The position numbers and the translations under genes are program-made. This document shows, one piece after another, positions 9,123-19,282 of a DNA stretch of 64,000 nt. Within the stretch, counting starts at the first letter, position 1. Every line of letters starts with the position of its first letter. Source of the DNA: Shewanella colwelliana ATCC 39565. Its GTDB lineage: Bacteria; Pseudomonadota; Gammaproteobacteria; Enterobacterales; Shewanellaceae. Below the pieces are notes generated by a model. The model was not told the DNA's origin, searched no databases, and worked only from the letters and a program-made list of their open reading frames with translations. The stretch spans positions 107,558 through 171,557 of the forward strand of contig NZ_JAEC01000013.1 in NCBI RefSeq assembly GCF_000518705.1, written 5' to 3'.

Positions 9123-10577
9123 ATGAAATTTATCGTAAAACTGTTTCCTGAAATCATGATGAAAAGCAAACCGGTAAGAATGCGTTTTACCAAGATGCTT
9201 GAAACCAATATCCGTAACGTGCTGCGCAAGGTCGATGAAGAGGCCACCGTACAGCGTCAATGGGATAAAATCATGGTTAAGGTTCCCGCTGGTAAGCCTG
9301 AGATGGTGGCGGTTTATGCTGAACGCTTAGCCTGTATACCCGGTATTGCCCATGTGCTGCAGGTCAAAGAGAGCACGTTTGAGTCTGTGGATGATATCTA
9401 TCAACAAACCTTAGCTCTGTATAAAGATGAGTTGGCGGGTAAGACCTTCTGTGTGCGGGTGAAGCGCAGTGGTAAACACGATTTTAATTCTATTGAAGTT
9501 GAGCGTTATGTGGGCGGTGGTTTAAACCAGTTTACTGATGCTACAGGTGTTCGATTAAAAAATCCTGATATGACGGTTAACCTAGAGATAGATAGAGAAA
9601 ACCTCTATTTGGTCGAGAAGCGTATCGATGGTTTGGGAGGCTTCCCAATGGCGACCCAAGAGGATGTGTTATCACTTATCTCTGGTGGTTTCGATTCAGG
9701 TGTATCTAGCTATCAGTTTATTAAGCGTGGCTCACGTACCCATTACTGCTTTTTTAATCTTGGTGGCGATCAACATGAGATAGGGGTGAAGCAAGTGGCT
9801 TATCACCTATGGCAAAAATATGGTGAGTCTCACAAGGTTAAATTTGTCTCAGTGCCGTTTGATCCCGTTGTGACAGAGATCTTAGAGAAGATTGATAATG
9901 GTCAAATGGGCGTCATCCTTAAACGTATGATGATGCGGGCTGCATCTCGCGTGGCGGCTAAAATGGGAATACAAGCCTTGGTAACTGGCGAGGCAATGGG
10001 GCAGGTTTCGAGCCAAACGTTGACCAATCTAAACGTGATTGACCGTTGTACAGACACCTTGATTTTACGTCCGCTGATCGTGATGGATAAGCAAGATATC
10101 ATTAATATTAGTCGTAAGATTGGCACTGAAGATTTTGCAAAATCTATCCCTGAATATTGCGGCGTCATTTCACAAAAACCAACGGTTAAAGCCGTGTTGT
10201 CTAAGATTGAAGCGGAAGAAACAAAGTTTTCAGAAGACTTACTCGATCGTGTTATCGAGGCGGCAGAAGTGATTGATATTAGAGAAATAGCTACCAGTAT
10301 GGATACTAAAATAACCGAAACCGAAACCGTTGATGTCGTCAGTGGTGGTGAGGTTATCGTCGATATTCGTGCGCCTGAAGAGGAAGAACAGAGCCCACTG
10401 GCAATTGATGGTATAGAGATTAAGACCATCCCATTCTTTAAGTTAGCGACTCAGTTCGCCGATCTCGATAAGGCTAAGACATACCTATTGTATTGTGACA
10501 GAGGCGTTATGAGTAAGCTACAGGCCCTTTATCTGCAAGAGCAGGGCTATCACAACGTGAAAGTTTACCGTCCTTAG
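9123..10577 (+). CDS. thiI: tRNA 4-thiouridine synthase / thiazole sulfur carrier ThiI
   Basis: Makes s4U at tRNA position 8 and supplies sulfur for the thiamine thiazole ring. 484 residues in the long, rhodanese-containing form. Order: N-terminal ferredoxin-like and THUMP domains (to about 165), then an ATP pyrophosphatase core with the PP-loop SGGFDSGV (about 190). A C-terminal rhodanese domain follows. Two cysteines expected for catalysis are present, Cys346 (PEYCGVIS) and Cys458 (LLYCDRGV), matching Cys344 and Cys456 of the E. coli protein. Good SD CCTCGGAAC-type spacing is weak, but the start [10 protein letters not shown] is the family start. Confidence 0.97.
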   Translation: MKFIVKLFPEIMMKSKPVRMRFTKMLETNIRNVLRKVDEEATVQRQWDKIMVKVPAGKPEMVAVYAERLACIPGIAHVLQVKESTFESVDDIYQQTLALYKDELAGKTFCVRVKRSGKHDFNSIEVERYVGGGLNQFTDATGVRLKNPDMTVNLEIDRENLYLVEKRIDGLGGFPMATQEDVLSLISGGFDSGVSSYQFIKRGSRTHYCFFNLGGDQHEIGVKQVAYHLWQKYGESHKVKFVSVPFDPVVTEILEKIDNGQMGVILKRMMMRAASRVAAKMGIQALVTGEAMGQVSSQTLTNLNVIDRCTDTLILRPLIVMDKQDIINISRKIGTEDFAKSIPEYCGVISQKPTVKAVLSKIEAEETKFSEDLLDRVIEAAEVIDIREIATSMDTKITETETVDVVSGGEVIVDIRAPEEEEQSPLAIDGIEIKTIPFFKLATQFADLDKAKTYLLYCDRGVMSKLQALYLQEQGYHNVKVYRP

Positions 10578-10596
10578 TCAAAACCTGTGTTTATTA

Positions 10597-10624
10597 AGCC
10601 GCCTTTGGGCGGCTTTTTTGTTTT
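10597..10624 (+). terminator. Terminator of thiI
   Basis: AAGCCGCC TTT GGGCGGCTT stem followed by TTTTTG. Confidence 0.9.
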
Positions 10625-10860
10625 TAGTCCTTAAGCACCTATTTCAGGATATGGATGCTTTATTGGGATGCATCGGGGTTAGTGGAAATTAAGGTTGAGG
10701 CATGGTCTAGGCATGAGGCTGTAGAGGCTTGAGCCTACTAGGTCGCCACTTGTTGATATGACAAGTTTATCCCCACTGCGAAGCTTTGGTTTATGTTACT
10801 GGATTTACCCTGCTGGGCATAAAGGGCAATACCGTTGCTGCGAGAAACAAAAATGAGGCA
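10625..10860. other. Intergenic stretch without a recognisable gene
   Basis: About 235 bp between the thiI terminator and the terminator of the small minus-strand gene. I see no open frame with a ribosome site, no repeat and no promoter I would defend. Confidence 0.5.
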
Positions 10861-10861
10861 C

Positions 10862-10893
10862 AAAAAAAGCCGCATCAAAATCAGTGCGGCTTA
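10862..10893 (-). terminator. Terminator of the 74-residue periplasmic protein gene
   Basis: Read on the minus strand: AAGCCGCA, a 10-nt loop, TGCGGCTT, then a run of T. The poly-A on the plus strand shows it serves the minus-strand gene. Confidence 0.85.
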
Positions 10894-10925
10894 TAGACAA
10901 CTAGGCGTTGGGCAAGCAGATAAGT

Positions 10926-11150
10926 TTATTCTGCGCGTTGAACCGTCACCTTGGTTGCTTCATCTTCTTGAGCAACTAATACAGCGTTAAGATCTTCATT
11001 AAGGTCTTGTTGCATCTGTACTAGGCCTTCAGCAAGTTGTGCGCTGATTGATGCATGTAAGTCAGTTGTATCGATAACTATTTCATCGGCAGTCGCAGCG
11101 GTAGAAGCTGAGAGAAGTGCGATGGCAAAAACAGTTTTAAAGTTAATCAT
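10926..11150 (-). CDS. Small secreted/periplasmic protein of unknown function
   Basis: 74 residues. A signal peptide of about 21 residues (MINFKTVFAIALLSASTAATA) leaves a mature, acidic, Gln-rich peptide of about 53 residues with a heptad-like middle. I recognise no domain. Support for its being real: a strong GGAGG ribosome site 8 nt before the ATG, a coherent signal peptide and its own terminator. It is divergent from gcvA with 182 bp between. Function cannot be inferred. Confidence 0.7.
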   Translation of the reverse strand: MINFKTVFAIALLSASTAATADEIVIDTTDLHASISAQLAEGLVQMQQDLNEDLNAVLVAQEDEATKVTVQRAE

Positions 11151-11332
11151 AGTGGTCGCCTCCGGGCGGCATATATTGGGGGGTCAGACACTCCCCAATT
11201 ACGTCGTAGAGGCTGTCTAACTTTAATCATTTTGTTGCGGCGAATTTTGACCAAAAACACTTTCCTTTACAAACGATAAAATGTAACAATGACGATTAGA
11301 AAAACTAATCGAAAAATGAGATAAGGATCACT

Positions 11333-12244
11333 ATGTCCAGACGATTACCTCCTCTTAATGCGGTCAAGGCATTTGAGGCTGCCGCTAGGCATTTGAGCTT
11401 TACTCGTGCTGCAGAAGAGCTATTTGTTACGCAAGCTGCTGTTAGTCATCAGATTAAGGCATTAGAAGAGTTTTTAGGGCTAAAATTGTTTCGACGTAAA
11501 AACCGTTCATTACTCCTAACGGAAGAGGGCCAGGGGTATTTTTTAGATATAAAAGATATTTTTGTGCAACTTGCCGATGCAACAGACCGTTTACTTGCCC
11601 GAAGTGCCATTGGTTCGCTTACCGTCTGTACTTCCCCCAGTTTTGCGATTCAATGGCTAGTTCCACGCCTTGCAAATTTTAGCGAGAACAATCCAGATAT
11701 TGATGTGCGAATTAAGGCGGTTGATGATGAAGTGAGCTCGCTCACAGACGATGTCGATGTCGCTATCTATTATGGCATGGGTAACTGGCCTGGAGTGCGC
11801 GCAGATAAATTGCGTAATGAAGTACTTATTCCCGTTTGCTCGCCCATGTTACTTAATGGACCTAAGCCGTTAGAAAAGCCTGCAGATCTGAAAAATCATA
11901 CGCTGTTACATGATTCTAGTCGTCATGATTGGCAGGCTTGGTTTAGACAATGTGGGATTAATGATATTAATGTGAACCAAGGACCGATTTTTAGTCATTC
12001 ATCATTAGTGCTACAGGCAGCAGCGCATGGCCAAGGGGTAGCCTTAGGGTACAGCGTGCTCGCGCGTCCAGATATCAAAGCTGGACGATTAGTGTGCCCA
12101 TTTCCTGAAGTGTTAGTAAGTAAGGATGCCTACTATCTCGTTTGTCAGCAAAATCACGCCGATGTGGGTAAGATTGCCGCGTTTCGTCAGTGGATGTTGG
12201 ATATGTTTGAGGAGGAGTCGCGTAGCGAGCTTCTTCCTGGGTAA
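11333..12244 (+). CDS. gcvA: LysR-family transcriptional regulator, GcvA type
   Basis: 303 residues. N-terminal winged helix-turn-helix (about 5-65) with FTRAAEELFVTQAAVSHQIK, then a periplasmic-binding-protein-like effector domain. The opening SRRLPPLNAVKAFEAAARH and the GSLTVCTSPSFAIQWLVPRL stretch are characteristic of GcvA, the regulator of the glycine cleavage operon. The neighbours DUF423 and rlmM keep the E. coli gcvA-ygdD-rlmM order. The stop overlaps the next gene (TAATG). The gcv genes themselves are not in the window. Confidence 0.9.
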   Translation: MSRRLPPLNAVKAFEAAARHLSFTRAAEELFVTQAAVSHQIKALEEFLGLKLFRRKNRSLLLTEEGQGYFLDIKDIFVQLADATDRLLARSAIGSLTVCTSPSFAIQWLVPRLANFSENNPDIDVRIKAVDDEVSSLTDDVDVAIYYGMGNWPGVRADKLRNEVLIPVCSPMLLNGPKPLEKPADLKNHTLLHDSSRHDWQAWFRQCGINDINVNQGPIFSHSSLVLQAAAHGQGVALGYSVLARPDIKAGRLVCPFPEVLVSKDAYYLVCQQNHADVGKIAAFRQWMLDMFEEESRSELLPG

Positions 12245-12954
12245 TGGGTAATTTGACTGTGGATAAAATTTTATTTCGTGAGCCTTTCGAGACGCAACAG
12301 CTGTTGCCCAGTGAAATATTGCTTGAGGGCGATCTGACTCAAGATGGCGCGCTGGGGAGTGAGACCTTGATTGTGTTCGCTCATGGGGCTGGGGCGAATA
12401 TGCTTCATCCTTTTATGACTGATATGGCTCAAGGGCTTGCCCATGAAGGAATGGCGGTTGCCCGCTTTAATTTTCCGTATATGCGAGCCAATGCGTTCGA
12501 TGGGAAACGGCGTCCTCCAGATGGAGCACCAAAACTTGTTACCGATTTCAATCTCCATATTGCAGCAATACGTGAACGCTTAAAACCCAAACGGCTTGTG
12601 TTAATGGGTAAGTCGATGGGGGGACGCATGGCTGCTATCGTCGCGGATCATTCCCTTGTTGATGGAGTGATCTGTTTAGGTTACCCCTTTGTGCCGCCAA
12701 AAGGTGGAGAGCCACGTCTTGAACCAATACAGGCGTGCCAAGCCCCCTTGCTGGTGATTCAGGGGGAGCGAGATAAGTTTGGTGGTAAAGGGGAGGTTGA
12801 ATCTTGGTTAGACCAACGTCTTGTTAAACTGGCTTGGCTACCTGATGGCGATCATAGTTTTGTACCAAGAAAGTCGTCAGGCACAACACAAGCGGCTAAT
12901 CTAAACCAGGCGATATCATATAGTGTTAAATTCATTCGGGGGCTAGATGCGTAA
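12244..12954 (+). CDS. Alpha/beta-hydrolase of the KANL3/Tex30 type
   Basis: 236 residues, starting in the TAATG overlap with gcvA, so coupled to it. It has the dienelactone-hydrolase-like fold: the early HGAGANMLHPFM loop, the nucleophile elbow GKSMGGR and a C-terminal GDHSF carrying the His. An Asp in the ERDKFG segment would complete the triad. No signal peptide is visible, so it should be cytoplasmic. The substrate is unknown. It is inserted between gcvA and the DUF423 gene, where E. coli has none. Confidence 0.8.
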   Translation: MGNLTVDKILFREPFETQQLLPSEILLEGDLTQDGALGSETLIVFAHGAGANMLHPFMTDMAQGLAHEGMAVARFNFPYMRANAFDGKRRPPDGAPKLVTDFNLHIAAIRERLKPKRLVLMGKSMGGRMAAIVADHSLVDGVICLGYPFVPPKGGEPRLEPIQACQAPLLVIQGERDKFGGKGEVESWLDQRLVKLAWLPDGDHSFVPRKSSGTTQAANLNQAISYSVKFIRGLDA

Positions 12955-13336
12955 AGGGTTTCTTTTATTGGCTGCGTTAAGTGGTTTTATGGCAGTAGCG
13001 TTGGGGGCCTTTGGTTCACATGGGTTAAAGCATATTGCGACACCAGAGATGATCGCAATATTTAATTTAGGGGTCGAATATCAGTTCTATCATACTTTCG
13101 CCCTAATTGCCGTTGCCTTCAGTGGCCACTGGCTACAGTCAAGGTTGATTGATTGGGCGGGCTATCTATTTATAGTCGGCATCATCTTGTTTTCAGGGTC
13201 TTTATACTTATATGCGTTGTTAGGGACCAAGTGGACTGGCCCAATCACCCCGCTCGGTGGTGTCTGTTTTCTGCTTGGGTGGTTATTTATTGCGGTCGCA
13301 GTGTGGCGTAATCGTGTTGTCGAGCTTGATGACTAA
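12947..13336 (+). CDS. DUF423 (YgdD-like) small membrane protein
   Basis: 129 residues with four predicted transmembrane helices and the family opening FMAVALGAFGSHGLK. It overlaps the end of the hydrolase gene by 8 bp and is probably in the same transcript as gcvA. Function is unknown in the family. Position next to gcvA and rlmM is as in enterobacteria. Confidence 0.92.
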   Translation: MRKGFLLLAALSGFMAVALGAFGSHGLKHIATPEMIAIFNLGVEYQFYHTFALIAVAFSGHWLQSRLIDWAGYLFIVGIILFSGSLYLYALLGTKWTGPITPLGGVCFLLGWLFIAVAVWRNRVVELDD

Positions 13337-13415
13337 GCCCCATATCGTATTAGTCTGTTAGACAGTGTAGAATGGCGGCCAATTAATTGGTCGCCATTTT
13401 TTTCAGGAATTTCTG

Positions 13416-14498
13416 ATGATAAATCTATTTTTATATTGCCGCGCTGGCTACGAGAAAGAGTGCGCCGCTGAGATACAACAGCGTGCGGCTGAGCTAGATA
13501 TTGGCGGGTTTGTAAAGACCAATCGAAATGATGGCTATGTGATCTTTCAGTGCTTTCAAGCTGGCGATGCCGACATCTTAAATCAAAAGCTCGCACTAGA
13601 CTCACTAATCTTTACACGTCAGATGTTTGCGGCAAATGAGCTGTTAACATCATTACCTGAAAACGATCGAGTAAGCCCGATAGTTGAGGCGCTCGCTAAG
13701 GTGAGCAAAGCGGGTGAGCTAAGGGTTGAAACCCCAGATACTAATGAAGCCAAGGAGCTTTCTAATTTCTGTCGCAAGTTTACAGTGCCGCTGCGTCAAG
13801 CCCTTAAACGCAGCGGTAGCTTATTAGAGAAAGAAAACCCTAAGCGCCCAATTATCCATGTCTGTTTTGTCGGTTCGGGTACCGCTTATGTTGGGTATTC
13901 TCTAAGTAATAATAGCTCGCCTTACTATATGGGCATTCCGCGACTCAAAATGGCAGCTGATGCACCCAGTCGTTCAACCTTAAAACTAGATGAAGCCTTT
14001 ATTCATTTTATTCCCAAAGAATCCCATGAGCAGCGCCTGCGCAGCGGTATGAATTCAGTGGATTTAGGAGCGTGTCCTGGTGGTTGGACTTATCAATTGG
14101 TTCGTCGTGGTATGTTTGTTGCGGCAGTTGATAATGGCCCTATGGATCAAGGCTTGATGGATACGGGACAAGTTAAGCATTACCAAGCTGACGGTTTTAG
14201 ATTTGAACCGCCACGCAAGAATATTTATTGGTTGGTGTGCGACATGGTTGAAAAGCCTTCACGGGTTGCAGAGCTTGTCGAAGCTTGGGCAATCAATGGC
14301 TGGTTTAAAGAGGCGATATTCAACCTCAAGCTACCGATGAAGAGTCGCTATAAAGAGGTATCGACTATTTTGGACACCATGAGAACCATTTTGAAAGAGA
14401 ATGGTATCGAGGAGTTTCAGCTTTCCTGTAAGCATCTTTATCATGATCGCGACGAAGTTACTGTACACCTGTGGTTGCGTCCAAGTGTTGGGTTTTAG
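13416..14498 (+). CDS. rlmM: 23S rRNA (cytidine-2'-O)-methyltransferase RlmM
   Basis: Methylates the 2'-O-ribose of C2498 of 23S rRNA using SAM. 360 residues. A THUMP-like N-terminal half precedes a Rossmann methyltransferase domain, whose SAM loop is [17 protein letters not shown] (about residues 215-231). The catalytic Lys/Asp/Lys positions ([14 protein letters not shown]) are present. The gene ends at a strong bidirectional terminator shared with the convergent isocitrate dehydrogenase gene. Confidence 0.96.
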   Translation: MINLFLYCRAGYEKECAAEIQQRAAELDIGGFVKTNRNDGYVIFQCFQAGDADILNQKLALDSLIFTRQMFAANELLTSLPENDRVSPIVEALAKVSKAGELRVETPDTNEAKELSNFCRKFTVPLRQALKRSGSLLEKENPKRPIIHVCFVGSGTAYVGYSLSNNSSPYYMGIPRLKMAADAPSRSTLKLDEAFIHFIPKESHEQRLRSGMNSVDLGACPGGWTYQLVRRGMFVAAVDNGPMDQGLMDTGQVKHYQADGFRFEPPRKNIYWLVCDMVEKPSRVAELVEAWAINGWFKEAIFNLKLPMKSRYKEVSTILDTMRTILKENGIEEFQLSCKHLYHDRDEVTVHLWLRPSVGF

Positions 14499-14512
14499 TC
14501 TGTCTTAACGTT

Positions 14513-14550
14513 AAAAAAGCCCCGCATAACAGGTTATGCGGGGCTTTTTT
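14513..14550. terminator. Bidirectional terminator between rlmM and isocitrate dehydrogenase
   Basis: AAAAAAGCCCCGCATAAC / GTTATGCGGGGCTTTTTT, a long G+C-rich stem with A and T runs on both sides. Confidence 0.92.
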
Positions 14551-14586
14551 GTTACTCGCTCTACTTATAATAAATAGCGCAAATAA

Positions 14587-15594
14587 TTACAGACGTTCAA
14601 TCACTGCTTGAGTGAAATCAGTCGTGCCATGAGTACCACCTAGGTCACGAGTGGTGCGATCGCCTTCAGCAATAACTGCTGAGACTGCGCTACGGATAGC
14701 TTCAGCCTTGTCTGACATACCTAGGTATTCCAGCATCTGAATTGATGCCAAAATCACAGAAGTTGGGTTCGCAAGGTTTTTACCTGCAATATCAGGGGCG
14801 CTGCCATGTACGGCTTCGAAGATTGCGGCATTCTTACCAATGTTAGCACCCGGTGCCATACCTAAACCACCGACAAGACCTGCACAAAGATCTGACAGAA
14901 TGTCGCCAAATAGGTTAGTTGTCACGATGACATCGAAGTTTTCTGGGTTCATCACTAACTTCATGCACGTTGCATCGACAATCATCTCTTCAGTGGTGAT
15001 GTCTGGGTAACGTAGGCTAACTTCACGGGCGACTTTCAGGAATAGACCTGACGTCGATTTCATGATGTTTGCTTTATGTACGATAGTGACCTTCTTACGG
15101 CCCTCTTTACGCGCTAGCTCGTAGGCAAATGTGGTGATCTGCTCAGCACCTTGGCGAGTAATGATACTGGTAGCTTCAGCGGTCGCGCCATCATCAGAGA
15201 TAGTTTGGCCTAACCCTGAATACATCCCTTCAGTGTTTTCACGTACAGTGATGATGTCGATGTTGTCGTAACGTGCTTGAGTCCCAGCGAAAGAAAGCAC
15301 TGGGCGCACATTGGCGTACAGGCTGAACTTCTTACGTAAGGTCACGTTGATAGAGGTAAAACCTTCACCAACAGGTGTGGTTAATGGACCTTTTAGGGTA
15401 ATGCTGTTTTTTTCAATTAGATCTAAGGTGCGCTGTGGTAGAAGTTCACCTTGTTTCTCTAGCGCAGTTAAACCGGCATCGGCAAACTCGTATTCGAAAT
15501 CGCATCCTGCTTTATCTAGGATTTTTATCGCTGAATCGATAATGCTAGGTCCAATCCCATCACCCGGGATCACGGTAATTGTTCTTTTTGACAT
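14587..15594 (-). CDS. NAD-dependent isocitrate dehydrogenase (IDH/IMDH family)
   Basis: 335 residues with ATG 15594, preceded by AAGGA at a 6-nt distance; a start 5 codons earlier is less likely. It begins MSKRTITVIPGDGIGP, the beta-strand and loop typical of the isocitrate/isopropylmalate dehydrogenase fold. GPLTTPVGEG, then the NVTLRKKFSLYANVRP substrate segment, YSGLGQT and the C-terminal GTHGTTDF place it with the short eukaryote-IDH3-like NAD enzymes that Shewanella carries besides the NADP enzyme. It should oxidise isocitrate to 2-oxoglutarate. Cofactor choice is inferred from the subfamily. Confidence 0.88.
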   Translation of the reverse strand: MSKRTITVIPGDGIGPSIIDSAIKILDKAGCDFEYEFADAGLTALEKQGELLPQRTLDLIEKNSITLKGPLTTPVGEGFTSINVTLRKKFSLYANVRPVLSFAGTQARYDNIDIITVRENTEGMYSGLGQTISDDGATAEATSIITRQGAEQITTFAYELARKEGRKKVTIVHKANIMKSTSGLFLKVAREVSLRYPDITTEEMIVDATCMKLVMNPENFDVIVTTNLFGDILSDLCAGLVGGLGMAPGANIGKNAAIFEAVHGSAPDIAGKNLANPTSVILASIQMLEYLGMSDKAEAIRSAVSAVIAEGDRTTRDLGGTHGTTDFTQAVIERL

Positions 15595-15874
15595 GGAGAG
15601 TCCTTCCACGGTTGGTCGTTACTGCTATTGTCTGACCATGTCGCAAGACACGGTTTTATGACTATGAATTTTTTAGAATGTTGTCTGCTACATTTTAACT
15701 TCTTTTACGCACATTTCACAGGAAATAGTGAGCAATCTCACGTTTTTTTGTGTAGGGTAACTTGCATTAATAGAGGCTAATGACGATGATTGATCCTTAA
15801 GCGTTAAAAAAGTCTACTTTAGTCTAATAACTCCCGCAGAATCGGTTAATAAAATAATTAAAACGAGGAAGACC

Positions 15875-18664
15875 TTGAAGTCATTACCCACTACAGCATC
15901 CCTTACATTACTCTGTGCCAGCCTCTTTTCAGCCTCTGTGTTGGCGGCAGATGTTACCCCTAACGCAATAATGAAGTTTGAATCACTTGATAAGCCTGTG
16001 ATTTCAGCACTTGGCAATACCTTTGCAGTTGAAGTTGCGCCCGACAGGGGCGACAGTCATGGTTTGGTGAAAAAGCTGGATGCAGATAAATCATTTAGCG
16101 TGAGTGGTGCGAGTAAACCACAAATCAGTCGCGATGGGCGTTTTGTCGCGTTTAAGCTTGATACGCCGCTATTTGAATATGAAAAGGCCAGTGACAAGGC
16201 GCGTAAAAAGTTCAAATCAGGTTTGGTGCTTCTCGATACCCAAACGGGCAATGAAACGCGTTATGAAAGGGTGGAGTCGTTTGCATTCAACCAAGCAGGC
16301 ACTCATTTAGCGATTTGGTATGAAGCGGATGAGGCTAAAAGTAAAGACAAAGACAAAGACAAGGCGACAGAGAGTGACGAGCCTAACGTCGATAAATATG
16401 ACAAGGGACGTACCTTAGTTATTATTTCTCTTGCGAACAACAGCAGTGAAACATTCGAACAGGTAACTGCCTACCATTTTGATAAGCGTGGTGCTTATGC
16501 CGTTGTGGCTAAAAATGATGTGAGTGCCAAGGCGCACCAGATCCTGTTACACAAGCTTGCAGACAATAGCTCGTCGGTAATTCAAGGTTATATCGATCAG
16601 CAGATAGGCGCCGTATCTGTTAGCGAAGATGGTCAATATGTAGCATACACCTATGGTGCTGTCGCTGATGCCCCTTACGGCCGAGAGTACCGATTAGCGC
16701 TTTATGATTTGGGCAAACAAACATTAAATAAAACACAGGCGTCAAAGGATTGGACCCTTAATCGCTATACTGAACTCAATTTCTCTGATGATAGTCAGCG
16801 GTTATTTTTCGGTCGTGTACCGCAAGTTAGCCAACAACTGTCATTACCTAAGGTCAGCAGCCAAGCCGATCTGTTTGACGAAACGGTAATCACTGGACAG
16901 CGGCAGTTACGTGTCTGGCATGGCGATGATCCACGGATTAAACCCAATGAGATTAAACAGTACAACAAGGAGCTTAAGCGCACTTACTTAGCGGTATTAC
17001 ACCTAAACAGCCGCCAAGTAGTGCAGTTGGCCGACCTTGAAGTGCCAGATGTAGAGGTGCAGCAACAGCAACGTTTTGTCCTAGCCAGTAGTGATGTGCC
17101 CTACTTGAAAATGATCACTTGGGCGGGGTTCTACCGCGACTACTACCTAATTGATATCAATACTGGACGAAAAATTCCATTTTTAGTGCAACAGCCTAGT
17201 GGTGAGAAGCCAACCCTGTCACCCAACGAACGCTTTGTCGCCTACTACCAGCAAGGAGATATCTATCTTTACCAGATAGCTCAAGATACGCGTATTAAGT
17301 TGACTAAGGACTTTAAGACGCCCTTTGCCGATGAAGATCATGATTATCCGTCGACAGCGCCTAGTTACGGGTTTGGCCCATGGCTAGAAGATGGTTCGGC
17401 TATCTTAGCCTATGACAAATATGATATCTGGCAGTTTAATACCGACTCATTTAACGCGTTCCGCATTACCGCATCTCAGGGCCGTAAACAGCAGATCCAA
17501 TTCCGAGTGACTGGCCTCGCTGAGCACAAAGACAAAGCGACCTGGGTGAGCAATGACCAAAACCTGTTATTGCATGGCTACAATGAAAAGAGCAAAGGGG
17601 ATGGTTTCTATCAGGCTCAAGTCGGAGTGTCAGGCGTTAAGACGCTGATGGAAGGGGATTATAAGCTTAAGTCGTTAGTTAGAGCAGAAGAGAGCGATAA
17701 GTTCCTTTTTTCTAAAGAGCGCTATGACCTTTATCCAGACCTCTACAGTGCCAAGCTGGATGCACCACAAAAAGCCCTGCGCCAAACAGATTTAGATGCG
17801 CAAAAACGTGGCTTAGATTGGGGCGATGCAGAGTTGGTTCATTGGACAAACGGCGATGGCAAACCACTCGATGGCGTGCTGATTAAACCAACCAATTATA
17901 AAGCGGGTGAACGTTATCCTGTGCTGGTTTATTTCTACCGCTTTATGAGCGATCGTCTACATGCATTTCCGCAGATGAAACTGAACCATCGTCCAAACTT
18001 TGCTTGGTATGCGGATAATGGCTATGCCATTTTCCTCCCAGATATTCGTTTTGAAGTGGGTTACCCTGGTGCAACGTCGGTGCAAGCGCTAACCTCTGGC
18101 GTACAAAAACTTATCGATATGGGGATTGCCGATCCCGATGCGGTGGGTATTCAAGGGCACTCGTGGGGCGGCTATCAAACTGCTTTTGCGGTCACTCAAA
18201 CCCATATCTTTAAGGCTGCGGTAACGGGAGCTCCGGTATCTAACATGACCAGTGCATACAGCGGTATACGCCATGGCAGTGGTCTTGCGCGACAGTTTCA
18301 ATATGAAACGGGGCAAAGTCGCATTGGCGAGAGTCTGTTTAGCGCGCCACAAAAATATATTGAAAATTCGCCCATCTTTTATGTTGAGCGTATTCAGACA
18401 CCAATGATGATTATGTTTGGTGATAAAGATGACGCGGTGCCTTGGGAGCAGGGGATAGAGCTATATCTAGCGATGCGCAGAGCGGGTAAAGATGTGGTGT
18501 TTTTACAATATGAAGATGAACCACATCATCTGAAAAAATACCCTAATAAGGTCGATTATAGCTTGCGCATGATGGACTACTTTGAACACTATTTAAAAGG
18601 TAAACCTGCACCAAGTTGGCTAATGCAAGGCGAAGCCTATACTGAGTACAAGAAAGAAGATTAG
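15875..18664 (+). CDS. Exported S9-family prolyl oligopeptidase-like serine peptidase
   Basis: 929 residues. It starts with a TTG at 15875 behind GAGGAAG, which gives a clean signal peptide ending at VLAAD. An N-terminal half of beta-propeller type is interrupted by a short Lys/Asp repeat (KDKDKDK, about 150-157). The C-terminal alpha/beta-hydrolase domain (about 650-915) has the nucleophile Ser763 in GHSWGGY. The likely acid is Asp852 (GDKDDAVP) and the likely base His884 (EDEPHH). Periplasmic degradation of peptides with Pro or Ala at P1 is the expected role. It is followed by a terminator at about 18731. Confidence 0.9.
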   Translation: MKSLPTTASLTLLCASLFSASVLAADVTPNAIMKFESLDKPVISALGNTFAVEVAPDRGDSHGLVKKLDADKSFSVSGASKPQISRDGRFVAFKLDTPLFEYEKASDKARKKFKSGLVLLDTQTGNETRYERVESFAFNQAGTHLAIWYEADEAKSKDKDKDKATESDEPNVDKYDKGRTLVIISLANNSSETFEQVTAYHFDKRGAYAVVAKNDVSAKAHQILLHKLADNSSSVIQGYIDQQIGAVSVSEDGQYVAYTYGAVADAPYGREYRLALYDLGKQTLNKTQASKDWTLNRYTELNFSDDSQRLFFGRVPQVSQQLSLPKVSSQADLFDETVITGQRQLRVWHGDDPRIKPNEIKQYNKELKRTYLAVLHLNSRQVVQLADLEVPDVEVQQQQRFVLASSDVPYLKMITWAGFYRDYYLIDINTGRKIPFLVQQPSGEKPTLSPNERFVAYYQQGDIYLYQIAQDTRIKLTKDFKTPFADEDHDYPSTAPSYGFGPWLEDGSAILAYDKYDIWQFNTDSFNAFRITASQGRKQQIQFRVTGLAEHKDKATWVSNDQNLLLHGYNEKSKGDGFYQAQVGVSGVKTLMEGDYKLKSLVRAEESDKFLFSKERYDLYPDLYSAKLDAPQKALRQTDLDAQKRGLDWGDAELVHWTNGDGKPLDGVLIKPTNYKAGERYPVLVYFYRFMSDRLHAFPQMKLNHRPNFAWYADNGYAIFLPDIRFEVGYPGATSVQALTSGVQKLIDMGIADPDAVGIQGHSWGGYQTAFAVTQTHIFKAAVTGAPVSNMTSAYSGIRHGSGLARQFQYETGQSRIGESLFSAPQKYIENSPIFYVERIQTPMMIMFGDKDDAVPWEQGIELYLAMRRAGKDVVFLQYEDEPHHLKKYPNKVDYSLRMMDYFEHYLKGKPAPSWLMQGEAYTEYKKED

Positions 18665-18730
18665 TAGCGAAGAGATATCTTGCTTAGGCGATTGCTGATA
18701 ATACTATCGGTAATATTGCCTAACACTTTC

Positions 18731-18760
18731 AAAGCCGAGCGATAACGTTCGGCTTTTGTT
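18731..18760 (+). terminator. Terminator of the S9 peptidase gene
   Basis: AAAGCCGA, 10-nt loop, TCGGCTTT followed by TGTTT. Confidence 0.75.
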
Positions 18761-18777
18761 TATCAAGGAGGTGAGTG

Positions 18778-19245
18778 ATGAATGAAGATACCAAAGGGGC
18801 TAAGGTCAGGGTGCCACCGCCGCTGATATTCATATTGTGCATCGCATTAGCTTGGGCAGTCGACCGGTATCTTCCATGGCATTTTGTCTCGCCACTTTGG
18901 CTCAAGGTGGCATCAATAGCTCTGATATTAGTGGGCTTTTGGGTGTTGCTGCAGTTGTTGGTACTGTTTAAACGCCAGCAAACGGCAATAGAGCCTTGGA
19001 AACCGACGACCTTTATCATCACCAATGGCTATTATCGTTATTCCCGTAACCCTATCTATCTCGCCTTCTGCTGTTTTCCTATAGGTTTAGGTTTTTATAT
19101 CGGCTCTATTTGGCTACTGCTAAGCACTCTGCCTGCATTGTTTGGGGTGTATTGGTTTGCGATTAGGGCTGAGGAAGAGTATTTATTGGCTAAGTTTCCC
19201 GATGACTATGGTGACTATATCAGGCGAGTGCGGCGTTGGCTTTAA
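18778..19245 (+). CDS. Isoprenylcysteine carboxyl-methyltransferase-like membrane protein
   Basis: 155 residues from ATG 18778, which has AAGGAGG at 6-nt spacing; the GTG one codon earlier is too close to the SD. It has three to four transmembrane helices. The C-terminal signature YYRYSRNPIYLAF followed by EEEYLLAKFPDDYGDYIRRVRRWL is the ICMT/PEMT methyltransferase motif that binds SAM at the membrane face. The bacterial substrate is unknown and may be a phospholipid or another membrane compound. Confidence 0.85.
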   Translation: MNEDTKGAKVRVPPPLIFILCIALAWAVDRYLPWHFVSPLWLKVASIALILVGFWVLLQLLVLFKRQQTAIEPWKPTTFIITNGYYRYSRNPIYLAFCCFPIGLGFYIGSIWLLLSTLPALFGVYWFAIRAEEEYLLAKFPDDYGDYIRRVRRWL

Positions 19246-19282
19246 TGGCAGACATGTGGTGTCTGCCATTGATGATAAGGGC